Below, piece by piece: positions 8,711 through 18,100 of a stretch of 64,000 nt of DNA (position 1 is its first letter; each line of letters starts with the position of its first letter). This DNA comes from Streptococcus oralis. GTDB taxonomy: Bacteria; Bacillota; Bacilli; Lactobacillales; Streptococcaceae. The translations under genes and the position numbers were made by a program. The notes under the pieces are model-generated. The model did no database searches and was not told the origin of the DNA. It saw only the letters and a program-made list of their open reading frames with translations. Location of the stretch: positions 1,390,001 through 1,454,000 of the forward strand of contig NZ_CP094226.1 in assembly GCF_022749195.1 (NCBI RefSeq), given 5' to 3'.

Positions 8711-9490
8711 CTAAGATAAGCGTTCTTCCAAGACAAAGTCAATTGGTAGAGTAGCCAAAAAACGTTCCAATTGTTTTTCCCAGTAGTACCACTCGTGCTT
8801 ACCTGGACTATGACTATAGGTCACCTCAAAACCAAGATTTTTGAGGTTTTTCACTGCGAGGTTATTGGCAGAGTAGAGATAGTCTTGCTCCCCACACCAA
8901 ACCCATAGTTTGGTCATTTTATCGGATTTTGCAGCCATGCTTTCAAGCGAATGAGGACTAGATGTCCAGTCTTTAATCTCTCCAAAAACTCCTCTCCAGT
9001 AGGCAAGTGACCCCAGATCCTGACTTTCAGGAGAAAATTCCTGAAAACTAAGCGCACCAGAAAAACTAGCCGCATGAGAAAAACGATTGGTTGCGAGAGC
9101 GAGTTTGAAGGAACCATAACCTCCCATGGAGAGGCCTGCTATGAAGGTCTTTTCTCGCTTGCTGGTCATATTGGGGAAGAAACGTTTCATGACTTGGGGG
9201 AGTTCTTCTGCTAGAGCTGTATAGTAGTTATAGCCATACTGAGTATCTGTGTACCAGCCATTATTTGTATTGGGCATGATAACAATGAGATTGGTTCCAC
9301 GCAACAAGCGTTCGACATTGGTACGTTTGAGCCAGCTATTTTGATTTCCTGACATTCCATGCAAAAGATAAAGAACAGGAATATCTGTGCAATCTGGTTC
9401 AATCACCCGACTAGCATCTGGATAGAGTACCGTAACGCCCCACTCCATATCCAAAACTTCTGAGTAATACTCAATATTCATAACTGCCAT
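8711..9490 (-). CDS. estA: Tributyrin esterase EstA
   Basis: A 259-residue alpha/beta hydrolase of the esterase D/S-formylglutathione hydrolase-like group. The oxyanion region [10 protein letters not shown] (44-53), the nucleophile elbow GLSMGG (Ser121) and the late histidine in [10 protein letters not shown] are visible. Pneumococcal EstA cleaves short-chain acyl esters and acetyl groups from sugars; the same role is inferred here. AAAGGAG lies eight bases before the first ATG. There is no signal peptide, so it is cytoplasmic or released without one. The rnjB terminator lies immediately upstream. Confidence 0.88.
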   Translation of the reverse strand: MAVMNIEYYSEVLDMEWGVTVLYPDASRVIEPDCTDIPVLYLLHGMSGNQNSWLKRTNVERLLRGTNLIVIMPNTNNGWYTDTQYGYNYYTALAEELPQVMKRFFPNMTSKREKTFIAGLSMGGYGSFKLALATNRFSHAASFSGALSFQEFSPESQDLGSLAYWRGVFGEIKDWTSSPHSLESMAAKSDKMTKLWVWCGEQDYLYSANNLAVKNLKNLGFEVTYSHSPGKHEWYYWEKQLERFLATLPIDFVLEERLS

Positions 9491-9516
9491 GGTTGTCTCC
9501 TTTTACTATTCTATAA

Positions 9517-9541
9517 GAAAAAGCCGAATTTCGACTTTTTC
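9517..9541 (-). terminator. Terminator after rnjB
   Basis: Short hairpin read on the minus strand, AAAAGTCG then CGGCTTTT around AAATT, flanked by A and T runs, in the 68-base gap between rnjB and estA. Confidence 0.65.
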
Positions 9542-9558
9542 TGTAGGTATTCTGCTTA

Positions 9559-11220
9559 TTATTTTGCTTCCATCACGACTGGCAAGATTGCTGGACGACG
9601 CTTGGTTTGATCAAAGAGGTACTTGGTCAGATTGTCACGAACCTTGCCTTTGAGATCTGCCCAGTCAAAGTCATCACCTTGAAGATACTCTTCTACCGTT
9701 TGGTTAATCAATTCTGAACTTTCACGGAGAATGTCACGACTCTTCTTGAGATAAACAAATCCACGCGTGTGAACTCGAGCCTTGGCGATGATTTTTTTCT
9801 CACGTCTATTTACAGTAATGGCAACGATGAAAATCCCGTCCTCTGACAAGACTTTACGGTCACGAAGGACAACATTTCCAACATCTCCGATGGCATTTCC
9901 GTCAATCAAGACATCACCTGCAGAAACTCCACCAGCAGGGACAAAGTCCCCGTGTTCGTAGGACATGGTTGTTCCCTTTTTCGGGATAAAAATACGCTCT
10001 GGCAACATCCCAACTGCCATGGCAGCCTTGGCATGCGCATCCAACTCACGGTATTCCCCTTGGATAGGGAAGAGGTAATTTGGTTGCAAAAGATTGATCA
10101 TCAACTGCAAATCACGCGCATTCCCGTGTCCGGATACTCGCAAGCTTTGGGTAATGAGTTTCACCACACCACCAGCTTGGTAGATCATGTTTTCAACACG
10201 CGCCATGACGGCTTCTTTGGCGATAGATGGAGTCGTTACGATATAAACCAAGTCCCCATCTTTGATTTCCACATAGCGGTGGCGACCAATGGACATCTTA
10301 CGAAGTCCATTGATAGGTTCACCCATACGGCCCGTCTCAAGGATAATCAACTCATGGTCTTCAAAACGAGACATTTCTTTTGGTTTAATCAAGAGACTTT
10401 CATTAGCTAGAGATAATTTTTTGAGTCGAATCGCAGTGCGGACGATATTTTCAATATCAAATCCAGTCAAAACAACTCGGCGACCTGTATCTGCTGCAGC
10501 ATCAAAAACCTGCTGGATACGAGAGAGGTTGCTGGCAACTGCTGCAACGATGATACGACCTTCCCAGTCTGCAATGGTCTGAGTAATTTCATCCCCAACT
10601 TCACTCTCGCTAGCTACCTGGATATTGCTATCAGCATTGGCTGAATCACTGAGGAGCGCCAAAACACCATCACGACCAATCTCTGCCAAACGAGCAAAAT
10701 CCGTCGCATAGGATTCACTAGCTGTCTGGTCAAACTTGAAGTCGCCTGTGTAAACAATGCTACCTTCAGCTGTTTTCAGGACTATTCCCAAACTTTCTGG
10801 GATAGAGTGAGTTGTACGGAAGAAGGAAACCACAGTTCCTCCAAAGTCGATCTCCGTATCTTCATCAATCACATGGAAGTCATTGAATTTCTTAACCGTA
10901 TCATTTCCTTTGACAAAGAGTTTGGCCAACTCAATGGTCAACTCAGAACCAAACACAGGCACCTTAGCCTCTGCCAAAAGATAAGGCAGGGCACCAATGG
11001 CATCCGCATGTCCGTGGGTCAAAAAGACCCCTGCGATACGATCGCTATTTTCAAAAAGGTAGTCCATATTTGGAATGACGACATCAACACCTAGTTGTTC
11101 ATTTTCAGGGTATTTAAGCCCCGCATCCAAAACAAAAATAGAACCATCGATTTCAGCGATGTACATATTTTTACCATTTTCTCGTACACCACCTAGTGTT
11201 GTTAAACTAATATTACTCAT
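9559..11220 (-). CDS. rnjB: Ribonuclease J2
   Basis: A 553-residue metallo-beta-lactamase/beta-CASP ribonuclease. The metal motif, normally HxHxDH, reads HGHADA, so the last histidine is replaced by alanine. That is characteristic of RNase J2, which is largely structural and works in a complex with catalytic RNase J1 in mRNA decay. Other landmarks are YTGDFKFD and the late SGHGN. AGGAGG-type spacing (CGGAGGAAAA) precedes the ATG. Two possible -10 boxes lie upstream, the distal with a good -35. A terminator follows. Confidence 0.9.
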   Translation of the reverse strand: MSNISLTTLGGVRENGKNMYIAEIDGSIFVLDAGLKYPENEQLGVDVVIPNMDYLFENSDRIAGVFLTHGHADAIGALPYLLAEAKVPVFGSELTIELAKLFVKGNDTVKKFNDFHVIDEDTEIDFGGTVVSFFRTTHSIPESLGIVLKTAEGSIVYTGDFKFDQTASESYATDFARLAEIGRDGVLALLSDSANADSNIQVASESEVGDEITQTIADWEGRIIVAAVASNLSRIQQVFDAAADTGRRVVLTGFDIENIVRTAIRLKKLSLANESLLIKPKEMSRFEDHELIILETGRMGEPINGLRKMSIGRHRYVEIKDGDLVYIVTTPSIAKEAVMARVENMIYQAGGVVKLITQSLRVSGHGNARDLQLMINLLQPNYLFPIQGEYRELDAHAKAAMAVGMLPERIFIPKKGTTMSYEHGDFVPAGGVSAGDVLIDGNAIGDVGNVVLRDRKVLSEDGIFIVAITVNRREKKIIAKARVHTRGFVYLKKSRDILRESSELINQTVEEYLQGDDFDWADLKGKVRDNLTKYLFDQTKRRPAILPVVMEAK

Positions 11221-11313
11221 TTTTCCTCCGAAACTTCATTTATCTTGATTATAGGGTGAATTTACCCTCTTATTCTAAAAGTTCTCAAACTCTCAGCCGA
11301 ATCTTTTCCTACC

Positions 11314-11341
11314 ATTATACCATTTTTTTGATTATTTTCAA
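11314..11341 (-). promoter_or_regulatory. Promoter of rnjB
   Basis: TTGAAA, a 16-base spacer and TATAAT preceded by an extended TGG on the minus strand, giving a leader of about 85 bases. A second TATAAT at 11248-11253 lies close to the gene, next to a small GGGTGAATTTACCC near-palindrome. From 11342 to 11683 no gene is supported: the open frames have no ribosome site and no recognisable product. Confidence 0.6.
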
Positions 11342-11683
11342 AATGAAGATCGGTTTTTAACTAGAGATTAGTCACTACTGTGAATCGAATCCTTTAACTT
11401 TGACTTCTCTTTTGGATGCTTCATCTAAGATAATGGAAGGATTGCACCATCAAAAATATGGGCTTTTTGAATCAATTTAATTTCAGATACCTTTCTCGAA
11501 CCCTAAATTTCTCTTTTAGTTCAAAAAAACTTGCTTTTACCTCTCGACTTGAGAACTATTTCCTACAAAGACATGGTTTATCTACATTCAAAAGCGAGAT
11601 TTTCCTGTTCGCTACAGAATCTAAAAATTTTTCAGCAATTATCCACCAAGATGGAGCTTAACGATAGGAAATTTCTTCAAAAA

Positions 11684-11714
11684 GAAAAAAGACTTAGAAA
11701 TTCTAAATCTTTTT
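11684..11714 (-). terminator. Terminator after the LysM-CHAP gene
   Basis: Minus-strand arms AAGATTTAGA and TCTAAGTCTT with one G-T pair, followed by six T residues, eight bases after the stop codon. Confidence 0.75.
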
Positions 11715-11721
11715 ATCATCT

Positions 11722-12369
11722 TTAGTTTGGATAGATATAAGTGACGTTTCCTAAAAATTCGTGTGGATTAAAGAAGCCACGATAATTTGCAATCTGCTTT
11801 TGACGTCTGTAGTTTGCTTCCAATACCTGGATAGAGTTTTCACTTTGAACATCTGTTACATAAGCAACGTGTCCATATTCACCACCGTCCCAAACGGCGA
11901 TTGCTCCTACTACTGGAACACTTCCTGTCTTATAGCCTTGAGCACTCGCGTAGATTGCCCACGTGTTGGCATTTCCCCACCAGTTGCTAGCCCAAGGCGC
12001 CAATTCTTTCACGCCCCATGTACACTGACCAACAGGATAAGAGTTTCCATAGTTTGTCGGAGTCTTTTCGACAACATCCTCTGTATCTGATACCACATTC
12101 GCAGTACTAGCTGGAGCACTGTAGGTAGAGCTAGCCTGAGCGGAACCACTCACTTGGAGAACATCTCCTGGGTGGATGGTATCAAAGATGGTTTTTCCAT
12201 TCAAAGCCGCTAAATCATAAGGATCCATACCATTGGCAGTAGCAATGGCATAAAATGAATCACCATCTTGAACAACGTAAGAGTTCGCATGAACCGTTTG
12301 AGCCCCAACTGTAGCCAAAATAGCGGTAGAAGTTAAACCAAGAGTCAGTTTCGTAACTGTTTTTTTCAT
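11722..12369 (-). CDS. Secreted LysM-CHAP cell-wall protein
   Basis: A 215-residue secreted protein. The signal peptide ends at VHA (about residue 28); a LysM peptidoglycan-binding domain follows (30-75, YVVQDGDSFYAIA), then a Ser/Thr/Ala linker, then a CHAP amidase/endopeptidase domain (about 106-215) with catalytic Cys116 in GQCTWGV and His167 in YGHVAYV. Such proteins cut peptidoglycan stem peptides or cross-bridges during growth and separation. I started 13 codons inside the longest frame, where AAGGGGAA precedes the ATG and the signal peptide begins cleanly. Whether it is a housekeeping PcsB-like hydrolase or a niche autolysin cannot be decided here. Confidence 0.87.
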   Translation of the reverse strand: MKKTVTKLTLGLTSTAILATVGAQTVHANSYVVQDGDSFYAIATANGMDPYDLAALNGKTIFDTIHPGDVLQVSGSAQASSTYSAPASTANVVSDTEDVVEKTPTNYGNSYPVGQCTWGVKELAPWASNWWGNANTWAIYASAQGYKTGSVPVVGAIAVWDGGEYGHVAYVTDVQSENSIQVLEANYRRQKQIANYRGFFNPHEFLGNVTYIYPN

Positions 12370-12612
12370 AACTAGATTCCCCTTATATTTTCTTGATAAG
12401 AAAATCATACTTGATTTACATGTCAGTTAGTTTAGAGTTATATTTTAGTCATGTTACAAAAATTTATACTTTTACTACATAAGGTTTAAAAGTAGACATC
12501 GTATAAAGTGATAGAAGAGAATAAAAAACGAAGCATTTCCCCAATCTTTATATCAGTAGACCACTCAAAAGACCGTCTTATCAACCACTCCCACATCAAG
12601 CATTTATCCGAC

Positions 12613-12646
12613 AAAAAGAGACCGAGATAGGTCATCTCAGTCCCTT
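12613..12646 (-). terminator. Terminator after recJ
   Basis: Minus-strand hairpin with arms GGGACTGAGAT and ATCTCGGTCTC and a T run, six bases beyond the recJ stop. The rest of the gap to the LysM-CHAP gene (12370-12612) holds no other convincing element. Confidence 0.75.
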
Positions 12647-12651
12647 TCCAT

Positions 12652-14871
12652 CTATAACTCCATTAAAAAATCATACATTTCCTGCACGGTACCCAGCGCC
12701 ATCATTTCTTGATTTTTTACAGTTTGTTTGAGATTTTGGTAAATCTGACTTTCAGCAATTTCCCTTTTCGGCGCTTCTTTATTGACTGTCATGACACCAT
12801 CTTTGATAGTTACAAAGCCCAGTTCCTCAAATACTTGGATCATCTTGACCAGCAAGATTTGTTGGATATTGAGATAAGCCGCCAAATCTTTGAGCTTGTA
12901 GCGAATATCAAACTCTGGGAACTGGTAAATAGTCTTGTACAATTTAGCAAACTGTTCTCTAGTCCCATAACCTGTCAGATAGTAGGCTTTATCGATGTCA
13001 TTTTTGAAATAGACAGCAGAGAAATGCTGTTCCTGAAAAATGGTCTTCAGCAAGGTAATATCCTCGGGAATGGTTTTCACAACCACAGCATCACTAGTCG
13101 CTAAATCTGGCACCTCTCCAGAGAAATCCAAGACTGGAACCCCTTCTGGCAGGGCTACGTTCTTCCCACGAATGTTAAAGAGTTGAACACCCTCCACACG
13201 AGCATCCACCATCATCAACTGGAGGGCAGTTTGCCCATTCCATTGATTGACAGACAGGGTGACTGCCAATTCTAGATTCTTGGTTTGAGCAAACTCTGTC
13301 GCCCATCTACCTTGTCCGAAGGCCACCACTTCAAAACTCGCCTCACCCTTGGAAATTTTTAGTTTGAGGTGGGCATTGCCTGCTCCCATGGTTCTAGCAC
13401 TTTCGACATGAAAATCCTTGATATAAAAAACAGGTTTCTGATTGTCCATTCCAAAGGGAGCTAAACGTTCAAAGCTTTTAACTGTTTCCAAGCTAAGCGT
13501 CTCCAAGTCTAGCTCTTCATCTAGATTTAACTTGTTCTTACCACTAGCATCTGCGCCTTTTTCACGGATATAATCTTCCAAAACCTGAGATAAATCTGTG
13601 AGTTTCTCCACTTCCAGCGTCATTCCAGCTGCACCAGCATGGCCGCCAAAGGCGATAAAGAGGTCGCGATGGGGATCTAAGGCTTCAAAAATATCGACCG
13701 CTTCCACACTACGAGCGCTACCCTTGGCACGATCTTCTTCTATATTAAGAACGATGACTGTCTGCCCTAGTTCTTCCAACAAACGACCAGCAACGATACC
13801 CAGAACGCCAGGATTCCAGCCTTCCTTGGCCAAAACCTGGACCTTCTTCTCAGGATCCACCATGGTCTTAGCTTCTTCATAGATTGACTGAACAATTTCC
13901 TTGCGCTCTTCGTTTTTCTGGTGAATCATGAGGGCAATCTCATGTGCTTCCTCATCGTCAAATCCAGTCAACAAATCAATAGCTGGATTAGGATCGTCCA
14001 AGCGCCCTAAGGCATTTAAACGAGGGGCAAGCTGAAAGCCAACCGTTTCTTCTGTCACTTCGTTAGCAGCAATCCCAGCCATGTCTAGCATTTCTTGCAG
14101 ACCGATGCGCTGGGTATGTCCCAACATTTCCAGACCATATTGAACCAAGATACGGTTTTCATCCGTCAGACTCACCATATCCGCAATAGTTCCGATAGCA
14201 ACCAAATCAAGCAATTCCACTTGCACTTCTTCTAAAAGAGCGCAAGCTAGCTTGAATGCCACTCCACAACCAGCTAGATATTTGAAAGGATAGTCCGCAT
14301 CCGGATGCTCAGGGTGAACAATCGCAAAGGCATCAGGAAGAGTTTCCGGCATGGAATGGTGGTCGGTCACAATGACATCCACTCCCATAGACTGGGCCAG
14401 TTCAATTGCTTCGTGACCTGCAACCCCATTATCCACCGTCACAATCAAGGAAATTCCCTCTTGCTCGATAAAGTATTTATAGACACTGGCATTGGGACCA
14501 TAGCCATCGGTAAAACGATTTGGCAGGTAAACACGGCACTCCGCTCCAAGCTGTTCCAAACTTTCCTTCACAATCGAAGCTGAAGTCATGCCATCCGCAT
14601 CATAGTCACCGTAAACGAGGATATTCTCCCCTTCTTCAATGGCCTGACGAATCCGCTCCACTGCCTTATCCATATCATGGAGCAGATAGGGGTCATGTAA
14701 GTCCTCCAAAGAAGGTTCTAAAAACTTCTTGAGACTTTCCTCATCCTGAATCCCTCTTTCAAATAATAACCGAGCCACCTCAGGACCCAGCCCAGCCTTC
14801 TTGGCTATCTTTGTAAAATCCGCATCTTCAACCTGCGGGGCAAACTGCCATTCATAAGTAGGAGTTATCAA
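12652..14871 (-). CDS. recJ: Single-stranded-DNA-specific exonuclease RecJ
   Basis: A 739-residue 5'-3' single-strand exonuclease of the DHH family, acting in recombination, mismatch and base-excision repair. Motifs include GDYDADG (88-94), the DHH triad at 170-172 (VTDHHSMPE), and the DHHA1 glycine-rich segment FGGHAGAAGM. The C-terminal extension is typical of streptococcal RecJ. I placed the start at a TTG (reading Met-Ile-Thr-Pro): the longer frame begins upstream of the visible extended -10 box at 14908, so its first codons would not be transcribed from that promoter. It is divergent from the amino-acid transporter operon. Confidence 0.93.
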   Translation of the reverse strand: MITPTYEWQFAPQVEDADFTKIAKKAGLGPEVARLLFERGIQDEESLKKFLEPSLEDLHDPYLLHDMDKAVERIRQAIEEGENILVYGDYDADGMTSASIVKESLEQLGAECRVYLPNRFTDGYGPNASVYKYFIEQEGISLIVTVDNGVAGHEAIELAQSMGVDVIVTDHHSMPETLPDAFAIVHPEHPDADYPFKYLAGCGVAFKLACALLEEVQVELLDLVAIGTIADMVSLTDENRILVQYGLEMLGHTQRIGLQEMLDMAGIAANEVTEETVGFQLAPRLNALGRLDDPNPAIDLLTGFDDEEAHEIALMIHQKNEERKEIVQSIYEEAKTMVDPEKKVQVLAKEGWNPGVLGIVAGRLLEELGQTVIVLNIEEDRAKGSARSVEAVDIFEALDPHRDLFIAFGGHAGAAGMTLEVEKLTDLSQVLEDYIREKGADASGKNKLNLDEELDLETLSLETVKSFERLAPFGMDNQKPVFYIKDFHVESARTMGAGNAHLKLKISKGEASFEVVAFGQGRWATEFAQTKNLELAVTLSVNQWNGQTALQLMMVDARVEGVQLFNIRGKNVALPEGVPVLDFSGEVPDLATSDAVVVKTIPEDITLLKTIFQEQHFSAVYFKNDIDKAYYLTGYGTREQFAKLYKTIYQFPEFDIRYKLKDLAAYLNIQQILLVKMIQVFEELGFVTIKDGVMTVNKEAPKREIAESQIYQNLKQTVKNQEMMALGTVQEMYDFLMEL

Positions 14872-14907
14872 AAAGACATCCACTCTTTCTAAGAATTCTA
14901 TCGTTTC

Positions 14908-14916
14908 ATTATAACA
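14908..14916 (-). promoter_or_regulatory. Extended -10 promoter of recJ
   Basis: TGTTATAAT on the minus strand, about 37 bases before the TTG start. The -35 is weak. It lies back to back with the transporter promoter. Confidence 0.6.
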
Positions 14917-14985
14917 TGATTTAGGCATTTTCTCTATTCAGATTGCTTTTTTATAACATTTTAGTGAATTTTTTTCAGATATGAT

Positions 14986-15014
14986 TTGACAAGAACATTC
15001 TTTTGGTGTAGAAT
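14986..15014 (+). promoter_or_regulatory. Promoter of the amino-acid ABC transporter operon
   Basis: A near-consensus promoter: TTGACA, exactly 17 bases, TAGAAT with TG two bases upstream. It drives the four-gene plus-strand operon that ends at the hairpin near 17980. Confidence 0.8.
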
Positions 15015-15048
15015 CATGTTATAAAATCTAACACAAAGGAGATCTCTC

Positions 15049-15807
15049 ATGGCTTTAGTAGAATTTAAAAACGTCGAAAAATATTACGGAGACTATCACG
15101 CACTCCGCGACATCAATCTCCGTTTTGAAAAAGGACAAGTTGTTGTCCTGCTTGGACCTTCTGGCTCTGGGAAGTCCACTCTTATCCGTACGATCAATGG
15201 TTTGGAGGCTGTTGACAAAGGAAGTCTCCTAGTCAATGGACACCAAGTAGCAGGTGCTAGTCAGAAAGATTTAGTTCCTCTTCGTAAGGAAGTCGGCATG
15301 GTTTTTCAACATTTTAATCTTTATACACACAAAACAGTGTTAGAAAACGTGACACTAGCGCCCATAAAAGTTCTAGGAATTGATAAAAAAGAAGCTGAAA
15401 AAACAGCCCAAAAATATCTGGAATTTGTAAACATGTGGGACAAGAAAGATTCCTATCCATCCATGCTATCTGGTGGACAAAAACAACGGATTGCCATCGC
15501 ACGCGGCCTCGCTATGCGTCCGGAACTCCTCCTCTTTGATGAGCCAACATCTGCTCTTGATCCTGAGACTATCGGTGATGTACTAGCAGTTATGCAAAAA
15601 CTAGCGCATGACGGGATGAACATGATCATCGTTACCCACGAAATGGGCTTTGCCCGTGAAGTTGCGGACCGCATTATCTTTATGGCTGACGGAGAAGTGT
15701 TGGTGGATACGACAGACGTCGATGACTTTTTCGACAATCCAAGCGAACCTCGTGCCCAACAATTCCTCAGCAAAATTATCAACCACGAAAGTGACAAAGT
15801 CAAATAA
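15049..15807 (+). CDS. Amino-acid ABC transporter ATP-binding protein (GlnQ type)
   Basis: A 252-residue ATPase of a polar-amino-acid importer. Walker A is GPSGSGKS (36-43), the signature is LSGGQKQR, Walker B is LLLFDEPTSALD, and the switch histidine is in IVTHEMGFA. The family energises uptake of glutamine, glutamate or related amino acids. AAGGAG precedes the start. The next gene, encoding the binding protein, begins 11 bases after the stop, so all four transporter genes form one operon. The exact substrate is not determined by sequence. Confidence 0.92.
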   Translation: MALVEFKNVEKYYGDYHALRDINLRFEKGQVVVLLGPSGSGKSTLIRTINGLEAVDKGSLLVNGHQVAGASQKDLVPLRKEVGMVFQHFNLYTHKTVLENVTLAPIKVLGIDKKEAEKTAQKYLEFVNMWDKKDSYPSMLSGGQKQRIAIARGLAMRPELLLFDEPTSALDPETIGDVLAVMQKLAHDGMNMIIVTHEMGFAREVADRIIFMADGEVLVDTTDVDDFFDNPSEPRAQQFLSKIINHESDKVK

Positions 15808-15817
15808 GGAGGCGCCT

Positions 15818-16612
15818 ATGAAAAAGAAATTCTTTTTATCAGCATTATTGATTATCCTTTTCGGCCTTGCTGCTGCCAAACCAGTCCAAGCCGATACCAG
15901 CGTCGCAGACATTCAAAAAAGAGGCGAACTAGTTGTCGGTGTCAAACAAGACGTTCCCAATTTTGGTTACAAGGACCCCAAGACAGGGACTTACTCTGGT
16001 ATCGAAACGGACCTGGCCAAGATGATTGCAGACGAACTCAAGGTCAAGATTCGCTACGTTCCTGTTACCGCTCAAACACGTGGACCACTCCTAGACAATG
16101 AACAGGTCGATTTGGATATCGCGACATTTACCATCACGGAAGAACGTAAAAAACTCTACAACTTCACCAGTCCCTACTATACGGACGCTTCTGGTTTTTT
16201 GGTCAATAAATCTGCCAATATCAAAAGCCTTGAAGACCTAAATGGCAAAACCATCGGGGTTGCCCAAGGCTCTATCACCCAACGCTTAATTACCGAACTG
16301 GGTAAAAAGAAAGGTCTAACCTTTAAATTCGTCGAACTTGGTTCCTACCCAGAATTGATTACTTCCCTTCACGCTCACCGTATTGATGCCTTTTCCGTGG
16401 ACCGCTCTATCCTGTCTGGCTACATCAGCAAACGGACAGAACTACTAGATGATAGTTTCAAACCATCTGACTACGGTATCGTCACCAAGAAATCAAATAC
16501 CGAGCTAAACGACTATCTTAATACCTTGGTCACTAAATGGAGCAAGGATGGTAGTTTGCAGAAACTCTATGACCGTTACAAGCTCAAACCATCTAGCCAT
16601 ACCGCAGATTAA
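15818..16612 (+). CDS. aatB: Amino-acid ABC transporter substrate-binding protein
   Basis: A 264-residue family-3 binding protein. It starts with a signal peptide, then VGVKQDVPNFGY and GIETDLAKMIADEL, typical of the polar-amino-acid clamshell fold. No lipobox cysteine is present: the signal ends with KPVQADT, so it would be released by signal peptidase I or stay anchored by its hydrophobic N-terminus. That is unusual for a Gram-positive binding protein. The start follows AAGGAGG and discards an upstream extension that overlaps the ATPase gene. It resembles pneumococcal AatB from memory; the symbol rests on that. Confidence 0.88.
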   Translation: MKKKFFLSALLIILFGLAAAKPVQADTSVADIQKRGELVVGVKQDVPNFGYKDPKTGTYSGIETDLAKMIADELKVKIRYVPVTAQTRGPLLDNEQVDLDIATFTITEERKKLYNFTSPYYTDASGFLVNKSANIKSLEDLNGKTIGVAQGSITQRLITELGKKKGLTFKFVELGSYPELITSLHAHRIDAFSVDRSILSGYISKRTELLDDSFKPSDYGIVTKKSNTELNDYLNTLVTKWSKDGSLQKLYDRYKLKPSSHTAD

Positions 16613-16624
16613 GGAGGACACCCC

Positions 16625-17302
16625 ATGACAGATTTATCATCTTGGACAGCCTATTTTCAGGATTTTGGACAATTTTTCAATGGTTTCCTCTTCACCCTTG
16701 CCCTAGCAATTGGATCCTTTATCCTAGCTATTGTCTTAGGAATCATCTTTGGAGTCCTATCAACTAGCAAACATCAAATTTTAAGGATTTTGGCTCGTAT
16801 CTTTGTCGAATTTTACCAAAACACTCCCCTATTGGTGCAGTTTGTCATCGTCTTTTATGGTTTGCCTCTTATCAGTGACCACACCATCATGATTCCGATT
16901 TATTGGACAGCTGTTCTCTGCGTGGGACTCTATCACGGCGCTTATATCGCTGAGGTTATTCGTTCAGGGATTCAATCTATCCCTAGCGGTCAGATGGAGG
17001 CCGCCCTGTCGCAAGGTTTTACTTATATCAGTGCCATGCGCTTGATTATCTTGCCTCAAGCCTTCCGTATCATTCTCCCTCCATTGACCAACCAAATCGT
17101 CAACCTCATCAAGAACACCTCTACCACTGCCATCATCTCTGGAGTAGACTTGATGTTTGTGACCAAATCTTGGTCGGCTCTCAACGGAAACTATATTCCA
17201 GCCTTTTTAGGCGCTGCTCTTCTCTACTTTGCCCTATGCTTCCCTGTTGCCCAGTTTGGTCGCAAGATGGAGCAAGCCAACAAAAAAGCCTATTCACTTT
17301 AG
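16625..17302 (+). CDS. Amino-acid ABC transporter permease (first)
   Basis: A 225-residue inner-membrane permease of the HisMQ type with about five membrane segments. The coupling-helix EAA motif is seen as EAALSQGFTYISAMRLIILPQA, split here as EAALSQGFTY then MRLIILPQA. It forms the channel with the next permease and couples to the ATPase. AAGGAGG precedes the ATG, and the gene follows the binding protein by 12 bases. Confidence 0.9.
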   Translation: MTDLSSWTAYFQDFGQFFNGFLFTLALAIGSFILAIVLGIIFGVLSTSKHQILRILARIFVEFYQNTPLLVQFVIVFYGLPLISDHTIMIPIYWTAVLCVGLYHGAYIAEVIRSGIQSIPSGQMEAALSQGFTYISAMRLIILPQAFRIILPPLTNQIVNLIKNTSTTAIISGVDLMFVTKSWSALNGNYIPAFLGAALLYFALCFPVAQFGRKMEQANKKAYSL

Positions 17303-17311
17303 GAGGTTACT

Positions 17312-17971
17312 ATGGAATCTATTTTAGAAGTTTTGACCCCAGATAACCTGGTCTTTATCTTTAAAGGATTTGGCTTAACTCTCTACATTTCTCTGATTGC
17401 TATCGTCCTCTCGACCCTTATCGGAACAGTACTAGCCGTCATGAGAAATGGGAAAAATCCTGTCTTACGGATCATCTCCAGCATTTATATCGAGTTTGTA
17501 CGTAACGTTCCCAACCTCCTCTGGATTTTCACCATCTTTTTGGTGTTCAAGATGAAGTCCACACCAGCTGGTATTACAGCCTTTACCCTCTTTACCTCAG
17601 CAGCCCTGGCTGAGATTATCCGGGGCGGCCTCAATGCCGTGGACAAGGGCCAGTACGAAGCAGGAATGTCGCAAGGATTCACCTCTGCGCAAATCCTCTA
17701 CTACATCATTCTCCCACAAGCGATCCGTAAAATGCTGCCAGCCATCATTTCTCAGTTTGTAACCGTGATTAAGGATACCAGTCTTCTCTACTCTGTTATC
17801 GCTCTACAAGAACTCTTTGGCGCTAGCCAAATTCTTATGGGACGCTATTTCGAACCAGAGCAGGTCTTCAGTCTTTATATCCTGATTGCCTTGATTTACT
17901 TTATCTTTAACTTTGCCATTTCTAGTCTGTCTCATAAGCTAGCAAAACGTTGGCAACAAGCCGCAGAATAA
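17312..17971 (+). CDS. Amino-acid ABC transporter permease (second)
   Basis: A 219-residue HisMQ-type permease, partner of the preceding gene, with about five membrane segments and the EAA-loop EAGMSQGFTS followed by ILPQAIRKMLP. It starts ten bases after the first permease behind AGGAGG and ends the operon; a hairpin terminator follows within ten bases. The two permeases differ enough to be a heterodimer. Confidence 0.9.
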   Translation: MESILEVLTPDNLVFIFKGFGLTLYISLIAIVLSTLIGTVLAVMRNGKNPVLRIISSIYIEFVRNVPNLLWIFTIFLVFKMKSTPAGITAFTLFTSAALAEIIRGGLNAVDKGQYEAGMSQGFTSAQILYYIILPQAIRKMLPAIISQFVTVIKDTSLLYSVIALQELFGASQILMGRYFEPEQVFSLYILIALIYFIFNFAISSLSHKLAKRWQQAAE

Positions 17972-17975
17972 AAAC

Positions 17976-18012
17976 GAAATGTGAACTCAAAACAAGGGTT
18001 CACATTTTTTGC
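17976..18012 (+). terminator. Terminator of the amino-acid transporter operon
   Basis: Arms AAATGTGAACTC and GGGTTCACATTT followed by a T run. A similar hairpin (AAATGTGAACCT...) closes the next gene at 18893, suggesting a shared origin. Confidence 0.8.
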
Positions 18013-18100
18013 TATAAATGAAAAAGAGCAACTCAATGCTATGCAAACGTTTTACTTTTTGGTAAAATGACTTTAAAACCATAAAGTAAGGAGAAAAATC

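Noticed and set aside
11342-11683. Short plus-strand frames in the gap between rnjB and the LysM-CHAP gene
   Set aside because: No ribosome site, no promoter in the right place and no recognisable protein.
12409-12480. Possible WalR/VicR box before the LysM-CHAP gene
   Set aside because: A TGTAAC half is seen but the second half does not match at the required 11-base step, so I do not claim it.
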